Source: a virus
Length of the DNA: 26,887 bases
IMG/VR virus record: IMGVR_UViG_3300022843_001042
Span: 1-26,887 of that record
Direction: 5' to 3' (one strand)
Position 1 is the stretch's first letter, and every line of letters starts with the position of its first letter. The position numbers and the translations under genes are program-made. Shown piece by piece: positions 6,704-13,129 of the stretch. The notes below the pieces were generated by a model that was not told where the DNA came from, searched no databases, and saw nothing but the letters and a program-made list of their open reading frames with translations.

Positions 6704-7153
6704 CTATCTGTTTCCTACCACGTATTCACGTGTGAAAAACGTAATAGTATTACCAATTTGATCCGTTAATTTATCATTTCCTAAAGCATTAGCGGTATCC
6801 AATGCTGTTTTTAAAGAATCCTGGATTAGCTCTTCTTCTGGTGTTAAACTAGTTTCATATTCCTTTCTTGGTGCATCTTCATCTTCAATTTCTATATCTT
6901 CATCCCTATCTGTGGCACTATCGTCCATGTCATCGTTAACATCTTCATCTTCATCCTCTTTTAGGGATAATTCTGCTAATATATCTTGTTTGATTTTTGC
7001 TTTTAATTCTGATACTTTCATTTTTGTAGATAATAGGTTACTTTCGTTACCCATTTTTCCTTCTACTTTTATTTTGGAATCTTGTTTTTTTAAGGTATTA
7101 AGGGTATGTAGTTTACCCTCTGCAAGATATTTACGTAGGTCAAAATTGTCCAT
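6704..7153 (-). CDS. Acidic prohead-core-like protein with capsid-targeting-like N-terminus
   Basis: This protein has 149 residues. Residues 1-12 ([13 protein letters not shown]) match the tag of the genes at 1876 and 2255. A helix follows ([20 protein letters not shown]), then an Asp/Glu tract (residues 66-95) and a conserved C-terminal block, [20 protein letters not shown] then [15 protein letters not shown], which I recall from many T4-like phages. Tag, acidic low-complexity middle and helical end resemble T4 head-core proteins such as gp67/gp68 in style, but I cannot show homology. It overlaps no neighbour; it ends eight bases before the start of 5331-6695. Confidence 0.75.
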   Translation of the reverse strand: MDNFDLRKYLAEGKLHTLNTLKKQDSKIKVEGKMGNESNLLSTKMKVSELKAKIKQDILAELSLKEDEDEDVNDDMDDSATDRDEDIEIEDEDAPRKEYETSLTPEEELIQDSLKTALDTANALGNDKLTDQIGNTITFFTREYVVGNR

Positions 7154-7248
7154 TATTTGTGTTTTTAATTAGTTTTTGTTTAAAATGTTCAGTTATAAAT
7201 ATTAAAAATTTTTTAAAAATTACCTTTTTTACTAATATATTAGTTTTA
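7154..7248. other. A/T-only spacer after the LRR array
   Basis: Ninety-five bases separate the last LRR gene from the head-type genes, the longest gap in 7-16 kb. It holds a weak A/T inverted repeat (TTAAAAATTTTTTAAAAATTA, centred near 7210) that could end or slow transcription, and AATATTTATAA on the minus strand near 7190, resembling sequence found before the genes at 13859-14653 and 14686-15840. No gene and no clear -33/-7 promoter are seen. Confidence 0.35.
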
Positions 7249-7779
7249 TCATTTTATATAAATTTGACCTTTTACTCCAGGTACCATTTGTTTGATTTGT
7301 TCTTTACTATATTTTTTAGAGATGGGGGTATTATATAAATCAAGATCACCTCCTACTATTAAACCTTGGGGTAGGGAGGTTATTGGTGTATTTCTTAAAT
7401 TAAGATTACCTCCTACTGTTAAACCTTGAGGTAGGGAGGTTATTTTAGTCCCAAATAAATCAAGAAAATCTCCTACTGTTAAACCTTGAGGTAATGAGGT
7501 TATTTTGGTATTTCCTAAATAAAGAGAACCTCCAACAGTTAAACTTTGTGATAATGTGGTTATTTTAGTATCTTCTAAATCAAGATAACCTTCTACTCTT
7601 AAACCTTGAGGTAGGGAGGTTATTGGGGTACCTCCTAAATCAAGATCACCTTTACTACCATCCTTTATATACTGTTGGATTTTCTTTTGCGTAGCAATTA
7701 AAAAGTTCTTAGAGCGTTCTTCAGGGGAACGTCTGGTGGTTAATATTTTATTTTCTAGTAGGTCTATTAATTTTATCAT
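7249..7779 (-). CDS. LPx-type leucine-rich-repeat protein, paralogue 7 (5 repeats)
   Basis: This protein of 176 residues has the shared family layout. Residues 1-13 are MIKLIDLLENKIL, a tag with L-L-E|N. Residues 14-45 are a basic helical cap (RRSPEERSKNFLIATQKKIQ, then YIKDGSKG). Then follow five 20-residue repeats of the form LPQGLxVGGxLxLxxTxITS, and the tail KKYSKEQIKQMVPGVKGQIYIK. The repeats fit the bacterial LPx subclass of LRR (IpaH/YopM-like, 20-22 residues). One repeat reads LSQSL instead of LPQGL. Its ATG shares its A with the stop of the upstream paralogue (TAATG). It has one residue more at its end than the family formula of 75 + 20n. No catalytic domain is present, so binding is the likely task; the ligand is unknown. 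Confidence 0.85.
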   Translation of the reverse strand: MIKLIDLLENKILTTRRSPEERSKNFLIATQKKIQQYIKDGSKGDLDLGGTPITSLPQGLRVEGYLDLEDTKITTLSQSLTVGGSLYLGNTKITSLPQGLTVGDFLDLFGTKITSLPQGLTVGGNLNLRNTPITSLPQGLIVGGDLDLYNTPISKKYSKEQIKQMVPGVKGQIYIK

Positions 7780-8366
7780 TATGTATAAATTTCACCTTTC
7801 ACACCAGGCACCATTGTTTTAATTTGTTCTTTACTATATTTTTTAGAGATGGGGGTATTAGTTAAACCAAGAAATCTTCCTACTTTTAAATCTTGGGGTA
7901 GGGAGGTTATTGGGGTATCTCTTAAATAAAGATTACCTCCTACTGTTAAACCTTGTGGTAGGGAGGTAATAGGAGTATATGATAAATAAAGATCACTTCC
8001 TACCGTTAATCCTTGGGGTAGTGAGGTTATGGGGGTATTACTTAAATAAAGAGAACCTCCTACTTTTAAACCTTGAGGGAGGGTGGTTATTTTAGTACTA
8101 CCTAAATTAAGATCACCTCCTACTGTTAAGCCTTGAGGTAGGGAGGTTATTGGGGTACCAGATAAATCAAGATAACCTTCTACTCTTAAACCTTGAGGTA
8201 GGGAGGTTATTGGGGTACCAGATAAATCAAGATCACCTTTACTACCATCCTTTATATACTGTTGGATTTTCTTTTGAGTAGCAATTAAAAAGTTCTTAGA
8301 GCGTTCTTCTTTGGAACGTCTAGGGACTAGTATTTTGTTTTCTAAGAGATCTATTAGTTTTATCAT
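7779..8366 (-). CDS. LPx-type leucine-rich-repeat protein, paralogue 6 (6 repeats)
   Basis: This protein has 195 residues: tag MIKLIDLLE|N, helical cap (VPRRSKEERSKNFLIATQKK), six repeats and the tail KKYSKEQIKTMVPGVKGEIYT. Its cap differs from the others by SKEER in place of SPEER. Repeats 4 and 5 (SDLYLSYTPITS and NLYLRDTPITS) are nearly those of repeats 4 and 5 in paralogue 2 at 11078-11848, and 66 bases at 7965-8030 are identical there, so repeats have been exchanged between the two genes. The last repeat is irregular (KVGRFLGLTNTP). Start and stop are both shared as TAATG with neighbours, so the array is translated as one coupled chain here. Confidence 0.85.
   Translation of the reverse strand: MIKLIDLLENKILVPRRSKEERSKNFLIATQKKIQQYIKDGSKGDLDLSGTPITSLPQGLRVEGYLDLSGTPITSLPQGLTVGGDLNLGSTKITTLPQGLKVGGSLYLSNTPITSLPQGLTVGSDLYLSYTPITSLPQGLTVGGNLYLRDTPITSLPQDLKVGRFLGLTNTPISKKYSKEQIKTMVPGVKGEIYT
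7965..8030. repeat. 66-bp block identical to 11447-11512
   Basis: Every one of 66 bases matches the block at 11447-11512, about 3.5 kb away in another paralogue. Ordinary units of the array share framework but not the variable codons, so this is a sign of recent exchange or duplication. The match ends where the two differ (gggggta against tggggta). Confidence 0.85.
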
Positions 8367-8773
8367 TATATATAAATTTGACCTTTTACTCCAGGTACCA
8401 TTTGTTTGATTTGTTCTTCACTATATTTTTTGGAAAGTGGGGTATTAGATAAATTAAGATCACCACCAACTTTTAAATCTTGAGGTAGGGAGGTTATTTT
8501 GGTATTATATAAATCAAGAAAACCTCCTACTTTTAAACCTTGGGGGAGGGAGACTATTAGGGTATTAGATAAATCAAGATAACCTCCTACTTTTAAACCT
8601 TGAGGGAGGGAGGTTATTGGAGTATTTTCTAAGTTAAGATCACCTTTACTACCATCCTTTATATACTGTTGGATTTTCTTTTGAGTAGCAATTAAAAAAT
8701 TCTTAGAGCGTTCTTCAGGGGAGCGTCTGGTGGTTAATATTTTATTTTCTAGAAGGTCTATTAATTTTATCAT
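8366..8773 (-). CDS. LPx-type leucine-rich-repeat protein, paralogue 5 (3 repeats)
   Basis: At 135 residues this is the shortest member: tag MIKLIDLLE|N, helical cap with TTRRSPEERSKNFLIATQKK, only three repeats, and the tail KKYSEEQIKQMVPGVKGQIYI. An unusual residue V replaces T at the end of repeat 1 (NTLIVS). Three repeats plus the cap may be near the minimum for a stable solenoid, so it could be a contracted copy. It begins at the stop codon (TAATG) of the inserted WCTTY gene at 8773-9522. Confidence 0.85.
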   Translation of the reverse strand: MIKLIDLLENKILTTRRSPEERSKNFLIATQKKIQQYIKDGSKGDLNLENTPITSLPQGLKVGGYLDLSNTLIVSLPQGLKVGGFLDLYNTKITSLPQDLKVGGDLNLSNTPLSKKYSEEQIKQMVPGVKGQIYI

Positions 8774-9522
8774 TATGAAATTCCTATAATATAGGTATAT
8801 TCTTTTATATCACTCTTTGAAATTTGTTTATCTAACCCATCATACCCATCAATTTTTCCATTATCTAATACCGCCAAAGCAACAACTACTAAATTCTTCC
8901 AGGTTTTTGGAAATTTATCTTGAAGTTGTTTTAACATTTGCTCTGATTTTACTTTAATATAATAAAAAGTTACATTATTTGTATAGTAATAATCATTAAA
9001 GTGATCGGGGGCTTTATAAGTTGTACACCATGAGGAATCTTTTCCACCATCACTACAGTCTCTAAATGCAAATTGGGATAATCCAAGCTTACGGGATGCC
9101 TCATGGGTATGAGGAGTCATTATTAGTAGGTCTGCAGTGTCTACTACCGTATCGTAATCTGATTCTAGGTCTTTGGTAGATACATTTTCTCCTGAGTTAT
9201 TAATACCATCAACTTCATCTTGTAAATCTTTAAATAATTTGAATTGATATACATCTTTAGTTTTTGCTTTACCTTTTTCTAAAAATGTATTAAATTCTTC
9301 AATTGTGTTTCGTAGCTCATCTAAATCAGTAACTTGTTTATTAACCCATTGTTTTGCCATCCAACCTACATACTTTCGGGTTGGTGATGGGTCTATATCA
9401 ATTAAAGCTTTTAGTTCGTCTTGGGTTAATTTACCTGAGTCGATATACTGTTTTGCCTGTTTTACGTTTTCTAAAATTGAATGTTTGTTTTCAATTAGAA
9501 GTTTTGGATTGTTAAATTTCAT
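8773..9522 (-). CDS. Conserved phage protein with SSWCTTY motif, inserted in the LRR array
   Basis: This protein of 249 residues is unrelated to the LRR genes on either side. Its C-terminal half holds RDCSDGGKDSSWCTTYKA, a fully hydrophobic beta segment (YYYTNNVTFYYIKV) and WKNLVVVALAVLDNGKIDGY. The 'x-WCT-x' block occurs in many uncharacterised large-phage proteins that I recall only as a family, without known function. Residues 1-12 (MKFNNPKLLIE|N) again end in L-I-E. A vestigial LRR start (ATG GTA AAA CTA ATA TAA, 9532-9549) lies directly upstream, so the gene seems to have entered between an LRR start and its body, or been placed at an array junction. C175 or the neighbouring Ser/Asp could be catalytic, but no known triad can be drawn. 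Confidence 0.75.
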   Translation of the reverse strand: MKFNNPKLLIENKHSILENVKQAKQYIDSGKLTQDELKALIDIDPSPTRKYVGWMAKQWVNKQVTDLDELRNTIEEFNTFLEKGKAKTKDVYQFKLFKDLQDEVDGINNSGENVSTKDLESDYDTVVDTADLLIMTPHTHEASRKLGLSQFAFRDCSDGGKDSSWCTTYKAPDHFNDYYYTNNVTFYYIKVKSEQMLKQLQDKFPKTWKNLVVVALAVLDNGKIDGYDGLDKQISKSDIKEYTYIIGIS

Positions 9523-9531
9523 TTTGTTATT

Positions 9532-9549
9532 TTATATTAGTTTTACCAT
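9532..9549 (-). other. Vestigial LRR-gene start (MVKLI-stop)
   Basis: ATG GTA AAA CTA ATA TAA repeats the first five codons of the LRR genes (MIKLI) with one change. It follows an LRR 3' end (GSIYL-stop) at exactly the spacing seen before 10475, so it marks the former beginning of an LRR gene whose place is now taken by 8773-9522. Confidence 0.6.
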
Positions 9550-9556
9550 TATATGT

Positions 9557-10084
9557 TTATAAATATATACTACCTTTTACTCCAGGCACCATTTGTTTAA
9601 TTTGTTCTTCACTATATTTTTTGGAAAGTGGGGTATTAGATAAATCAAGAAAACTTCCTACTTTTAAATCTTTAGGTAGGGCGGTTATTTCAGTATCATA
9701 TGAATAAATACCACCTCCTACTGTTAAACCTTGAGGTAGGGTGGTTACTTTAGTACCATATAAATTAAGATTACCTCCTACTGTTAAACCTTGAGGGAGG
9801 GAGGTTATTAGGGTGTTTTGTAAATCAAGGTAACTACCTACTTTTAAACCTTGAGGGAGGGAGGTTAATTTAGTACCCATTAAATTAAGATCACCTCCTA
9901 CTGTTAAGCCTTGAGGTAGGGAGGTTATTGGGGTATTTCTTAAATCAAGATCACCTTTACTCCCATCCTTAATGTATTGTTGAATTTTCTTTTGAGTAGC
10001 AATTATATAATTCTTAGAGCGTTCTTCAGGAGAGCGTCTAGGGACTAGTATTTTATTTTCTAAGAGATCTATTAGTTTTATCAT
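9557..10084 (-). CDS. LPx-type leucine-rich-repeat protein, paralogue 4 (5 repeats)
   Basis: This protein of 175 residues has tag MIKLIDLLE|N, cap (VPRRSPEERSKNYIIATQKK), five repeats and the tail KKYSEEQIKQMVPGVKGSIYL. Repeat 4 is the most diverged of the array (GGGIYSYDTEITA), losing both leucines of the L-x-L strand; it may break or bend the solenoid. The last repeat starts LPKDL. The ATG overlaps the stop of the inserted gene 10081-10455 (ATGA). A spacer of 34 bases, holding the vestigial LRR start, separates its stop from the next gene. Confidence 0.85.
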   Translation of the reverse strand: MIKLIDLLENKILVPRRSPEERSKNYIIATQKKIQQYIKDGSKGDLDLRNTPITSLPQGLTVGGDLNLMGTKLTSLPQGLKVGSYLDLQNTLITSLPQGLTVGGNLNLYGTKVTTLPQGLTVGGGIYSYDTEITALPKDLKVGSFLDLSNTPLSKKYSEEQIKQMVPGVKGSIYL

Positions 10085-10455
10085 TTTACAATTTTAAAGT
10101 TTTTACCTTTATATTTTTCTTCTTTTGCTTTAGATAATGCTTCTTCTTCAGATCTTGCTTTTACCATAATATAGTCATCATCATAATTATCGTCTCTATA
10201 TACCCAGTATTGTACCTCATATTCTTTTTCCTCTGATTCGTTTAAATTATTAAAATTTAATTCAGTAAGAGAGGATGCAATAGAAAATCTTAATAGGGAT
10301 TTATCCCTAGGTGTTTGGAAGTAGTCTGGGAAGTCATTTGTTAGTTGATTATAAATAATGTTAACCTTCTGTTTGGCTTTTAAATCTTCATCGCTCATAT
10401 TACTCTCTAAAATACGATTAGTATTCCAAGAATGTACATCAAAATTATCTTTCAT
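10081..10455 (-). CDS. Small phage protein with tag-like N-terminus, inserted in the LRR array
   Basis: This protein of 124 residues is not related to the LRR family. The first 18 residues, MKDNFDVHSWNTNRILE|S, have the I-L-E site and resemble starts such as FD-x-x-x-W/L-x-x-N-R of other phage internal proteins. The C-terminal 45 residues (YEVQYWVYRDDNYDDDYIMV then KARSEEEALSKAKEEKYKGK) form a beta-beta-alpha unit of a kind common in phage small proteins: two strands, then a helix carrying the E-A-L-x-K-A-K pattern. The function is unknown. Its ATG overlaps the stop of the vestigial MIKLITL frame upstream, and its own stop overlaps the ATG of the next LRR gene. Confidence 0.75.
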   Translation of the reverse strand: MKDNFDVHSWNTNRILESNMSDEDLKAKQKVNIIYNQLTNDFPDYFQTPRDKSLLRFSIASSLTELNFNNLNESEEKEYEVQYWVYRDDNYDDDYIMVKARSEEEALSKAKEEKYKGKNFKIVK

Positions 10456-10475
10456 AGTGTTATTAGTTTTATCAT
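10452..10475 (-). other. Vestigial LRR-gene start (MIKLITL-stop)
   Basis: ATG ATA AAA CTA ATA ACA CTA TGA keeps the first five codons of the LRR tag and then runs into a stop that overlaps the ATG of 10081-10455 (ATGA). It lies directly after the LRR stop at 10483. As at 9532-9549, an LRR start was left behind when another gene took its place. Confidence 0.65.
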
Positions 10476-10482
10476 TATATGT

Positions 10483-11070
10483 TTATAAATATATACTACC
10501 TTTTACTCCAGGTACCATTTGTTTAATTTGTTCTTTAGTGGATTTTTTAGAAAGGGGTGTATTTCTTAAATTAAGATCACCTCCTACTGTTAAGCCTTGA
10601 GGTAGGGAGGTTATTTTAGTATTATATAAATAAAGATCACCTCCTACTGTTAATCCTTGAGGTAGGGAGGTTATTTCACTATTATTTAAATAAATATAAC
10701 CTCCTACTTTTAAACCTTGAGGTAGGGAGGTGATAGGGGTATTACTTAAATAAAGATTATCTCCTACTGTTAAGCCTTGAGGTAGGGAGGTTATTTTGCT
10801 CCCATATAAATTAAGAGTACCTCCTACTTTTAAACCTTGAGGTAGGGTGGTTATTAGGGTATTATTTAAGCTAAGATTACCTCCTACTGTTAAACCTTGA
10901 GGTAGGGAGGTTATTGGTGTACCTGCTAAATTAAGACCACCTTTACTTCCATCCTTTATATACTGTTGAATCTTCTTTTGAGTAGCAATTAAAAAGTTCT
11001 TAGAACGTTCCTCAGGGGAGCGTCTAGGGATTAATATTTTGTTTTCTAGTAAATCTATTAATTTTATCAT
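10483..11070 (-). CDS. LPx-type leucine-rich-repeat protein, paralogue 3 (6 repeats)
   Basis: This protein of 195 residues starts at the MIKLIDLLE tag at 11070; a longer reading from 11097 would add nine residues from another gene's 3' end and is unlikely. The cap contains IPRRSPEERSKNFLIATQKK. Six repeats follow, ending KKSTKEQIKQMVPGVKGSIYL, where KKST replaces the usual KKYS; the same variant tail is in paralogue 1, so tails have also been exchanged. Repeat 4 has an isoleucine at the first strand leucine (GGYIYLNNSEITS). It is eight bases from the stop of paralogue 2, and the gap again repeats ATGATAAA, a duplicated start. Confidence 0.85.
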   Translation of the reverse strand: MIKLIDLLENKILIPRRSPEERSKNFLIATQKKIQQYIKDGSKGGLNLAGTPITSLPQGLTVGGNLSLNNTLITTLPQGLKVGGTLNLYGSKITSLPQGLTVGDNLYLSNTPITSLPQGLKVGGYIYLNNSEITSLPQGLTVGGDLYLYNTKITSLPQGLTVGGDLNLRNTPLSKKSTKEQIKQMVPGVKGSIYL

Positions 11071-11077
11071 TTTATCA

Positions 11078-11848
11078 TTATAAATATAATATTTCACCTT
11101 TTACTCCAGGCACCATTTGTTTAATTTGTTCTTCACTATATTTTTTAGAGATGGGTGTTTTCTCTAAATCAAGATTACCTCCTACTATTAAATCTTGGGG
11201 TAGGGAGGTTATTTTAGTATTATATAAATTAAGATTACCTCCTACTTTTAAACCTTGAGGGAGGGAGGTTATTTTAGTACCCATTAAATTAAGATCACCT
11301 CCTACTGTTAAGCCTTGAGGTAGGGAGGTTATTTTAGTATTATATAAATAAAGATTACCTCCTACTTTTAAATCTTGAGGTAGGGAGGTTATTGGGGTAT
11401 CTCTTAAATAAAGACTACCTCCTACTGTTAAATCTTGAGGTAATAAGGTAATAGGAGTATATGATAAATAAAGATCACTTCCTACCGTTAATCCTTGGGG
11501 TAGTGAGGTTATTGGGGTACTAGTTAAATAAATATAACCTCCTACTTTTAAACCTTGAGGTAGGGAAGTTATTGAAGTATCTCTTAAATCAAGATAACCT
11601 CCTACTGTTAAGCCCGGAGGTAAAAAGGTTATTTTAGTATTACCTAAATCAAGAGAACCTCCTACTGTTAAACCTTGAGGTAGGGAGGTTATTGGGGTAC
11701 CAGATAAATCAAGAGTACCTTTACTTCCATCCTTCATGTATTGTTGGATTTTCTTTTGAGTAGCAATTACATAATTCTTAGAGCGTTCTTCGGGAGAACG
11801 TCTAGGGACTAGGATTTTATTTTCTAAGAGATCTATTAATTTTATCAT
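11078..11848 (-). CDS. LPx-type leucine-rich-repeat protein, paralogue 2 (9 repeats)
   Basis: At 256 residues this is the longest member: tag MIKLIDLLE|N, cap VPRRSPEERSKNYVIATQKK with QQYMKDGSKG, nine repeats, tail KKYSEEQIKQMVPGVKGEILYL. One repeat reads LPPGL, and another ends LLPQDL after ITP. The inserted residue in GEILYL explains why it is one residue longer than 75 + 20n. It shares 66 identical bases (11447-11512) with paralogue 6. Its 5' half resembles paralogue 1 in the cap; its central repeats resemble paralogue 6, which makes it look like a mosaic. Start is TAATG with the upstream stop. Confidence 0.85.
   Translation of the reverse strand: MIKLIDLLENKILVPRRSPEERSKNYVIATQKKIQQYMKDGSKGTLDLSGTPITSLPQGLTVGGSLDLGNTKITFLPPGLTVGGYLDLRDTSITSLPQGLKVGGYIYLTSTPITSLPQGLTVGSDLYLSYTPITLLPQDLTVGGSLYLRDTPITSLPQDLKVGGNLYLYNTKITSLPQGLTVGGDLNLMGTKITSLPQGLKVGGNLNLYNTKITSLPQDLIVGGNLDLEKTPISKKYSEEQIKQMVPGVKGEILYL
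11447..11512. repeat. 66-bp block identical to 7965-8030
   Basis: Partner of the block at 7965-8030, in direct orientation. Homologous recombination between the two would delete or duplicate everything from paralogue 2 to paralogue 6, including the two inserted genes. Confidence 0.85.
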
Positions 11849-12555
11849 TATGTATAAATTTCACCTTTTACTCCAGGTACCATTTGTTTAATTTGTTCTT
11901 TAGTGGATTTTTTAGAAAGGGGTGTATTTCTTAAATCAAGATCACCTCCTACTGTTAAATCTTGGGGTAATGAGGTTATTTTGCTCCCATATAAATCAAG
12001 ATCACCTCCTACTGTTAAACCTTGTGGTAGAGAGGTTATTGGAGTATTCCTTAAATCAAGATCACCTACTACTTTTAAACCTTGGGGTAATGAGGTTATT
12101 TTGGTATTACTTAAATAAAGATAACCTCCTACTTTTAAATCCTGAGGTAGGGAAGTTATTTTAGTACTATTTAAATCAAGATAACCTCCTACTGTTAAGC
12201 CTTGGGGTAGGGTAGTTATTAATGTACCCCCTAAATAAAGATCACCCCCTACTTTTAAATTATTAGGTAGGGAGATTATTTTAGTCCTAAATAAATCAAG
12301 AGAACCTCCTACTGTTAAACCTTGGGGTAATGAGGTTATTGGGGTACTATTTAAATTAAGATCACCTCCTACTTTTAAACCTTGAGGTAATGAGGTTATT
12401 GGGGTATTTTTTAAATTAAGACCACCTTTACTTCCATCCTTCATGTATTGTTGAATCTTTTTTTGAGTAGCGATTACATAATTCTTAGAGCGTTCTTCAG
12501 GGGAGCGTCTAGGGACTAAAATTTTATTTTCTAATAGATCTATTAGTTTTATCAT
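11848..12555 (-). CDS. LPx-type leucine-rich-repeat protein, paralogue 1 (8 repeats)
   Basis: This protein of 235 residues is the first of the array in transcription order: tag MIKLIDLLE|N, cap VPRRSPEERSKNYVIATQKK, eight repeats, tail KKSTKEQIKQMVPGVKGEIYT. Repeat 3 begins LPNNL and repeat 6 has KVVGD for KVGGD. The gene starts one base from the stop of 12557-13129, with no room for a promoter, so the array is read from upstream. No signal peptide or membrane segment is present in any member, so these are cytoplasmic or virion-internal proteins. Confidence 0.85.
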   Translation of the reverse strand: MIKLIDLLENKILVPRRSPEERSKNYVIATQKKIQQYMKDGSKGGLNLKNTPITSLPQGLKVGGDLNLNSTPITSLPQGLTVGGSLDLFRTKIISLPNNLKVGGDLYLGGTLITTLPQGLTVGGYLDLNSTKITSLPQDLKVGGYLYLSNTKITSLPQGLKVVGDLDLRNTPITSLPQGLTVGGDLDLYGSKITSLPQDLTVGGDLDLRNTPLSKKSTKEQIKQMVPGVKGEIYT

Positions 12556-12556
12556 T

Positions 12557-13129
12557 TTATTTTTTTAAACTGTTTAAATACTCAATTACTGATTCAACAT
12601 GTTCATTTACCTGGTCTTCATTTATGTTGCCTCTCCATTTTTCTATATCTCCTGCTTCTGTGATGAAATTGTTATTTTCCGATAATTTATCTTTAACGTA
12701 TTCTTTAAAATCTTTAATTTTATTATCGATTTCACTATTAATTATATCACGTTTATATTCTTCAAACTTACCTGTTCTTTTCAATTCATCTTCAAACTTA
12801 ATAACACATTTAAAGCAGGTTTTATGTATTTTAAAAAATTCTTTATCATTTCTATTATTCATTAAATCTTTACAATTTGGACAAAATAAAGGCATATTGT
12901 GTAATTTTTTTGCTTTGTCTAGTTTTGTAATGTTTTGTTTAATACCATCAATAATTGTCCAAGAACGGTCATCTGCTTCCCAAACGTCACCCTCTTTATA
13001 AAATTTTTCTGCTGGGGTATATCCTACGCTGGTTTCTGTTTTATCGCCATACTTGCCCTTAACAAGATTTCTCATTCTTTCTACATCTCTCTTTTCAAAC
13101 TCCCGGTTTAAACCTGCTATCTTACTCAT
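12557..13129 (-). CDS. Conserved phage zinc-binding protein, function unknown
   Basis: This protein of 190 residues begins MSKIAGLNREFEKRDVERMR, NLVKGKYGDK, a block I recall as conserved in T4-like marine and freshwater phages. A second block is EGDVWEADDRSWTIIDGIKQ. Two CxxC pairs, FCPNC (about 83-86) and CFKCV (about 105-108), are spaced as in a treble-clef or zinc-ribbon site, suggesting zinc binding. The C-terminus is helical. The ATG overlaps the stop of the HAD gene (ATGA). It has no L-x-E tag at the N-terminus, in contrast to most neighbours, so it may act in the cell and not in the virion. Confidence 0.75.
   Translation of the reverse strand: MSKIAGLNREFEKRDVERMRNLVKGKYGDKTETSVGYTPAEKFYKEGDVWEADDRSWTIIDGIKQNITKLDKAKKLHNMPLFCPNCKDLMNNRNDKEFFKIHKTCFKCVIKFEDELKRTGKFEEYKRDIINSEIDNKIKDFKEYVKDKLSENNNFITEAGDIEKWRGNINEDQVNEHVESVIEYLNSLKK

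Larger units (their letters stand above)
7249..12555 (-). repeat. Array of 42 LRR-coding 60-bp repeats in seven paralogous genes
   Basis: The consensus unit encodes LPQGL(T/K)VGGxLxLxxTxITS. Repeat numbers from the 5' end of the transcript are 8, 9, 6, 5, 3, 6 and 5. Protein lengths equal 75 + 20n residues (two are one residue longer), so copies differ by whole units only. The framework bases are nearly invariant, while the codons before and between the L-x-L leucines and the residue after T vary. In an LRR solenoid these lie on or next to the concave binding face. Units are interrupted by two unrelated genes at 8773-9522 and 10081-10455. Confidence 0.9.

Noticed and set aside
7188-7203. T4-like late promoter TATAAATA
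   Set aside because: On the plus strand only, while all genes are on the minus strand; the A/T-rich sequence makes it likely by chance. Similar sequence occurs at 9551, 10481, 11081, 14661 and 15851.
10483-11097. Start of LRR paralogue 3 at 11097
   Set aside because: It would overlap paralogue 2 and precede the family tag MIKLIDLLE by nine unrelated residues.
11903-12164. Two plus-strand frames opposite the LRR array
   Set aside because: They repeat with the 60-bp period and merely reflect the minus-strand codons.
7249-12555. Regular 60-bp repeats that look at first like a CRISPR or satellite array
   Set aside because: All units are in frame and encode a solenoid repeat with conserved ends; there are no spacers of constant length between identical repeats.
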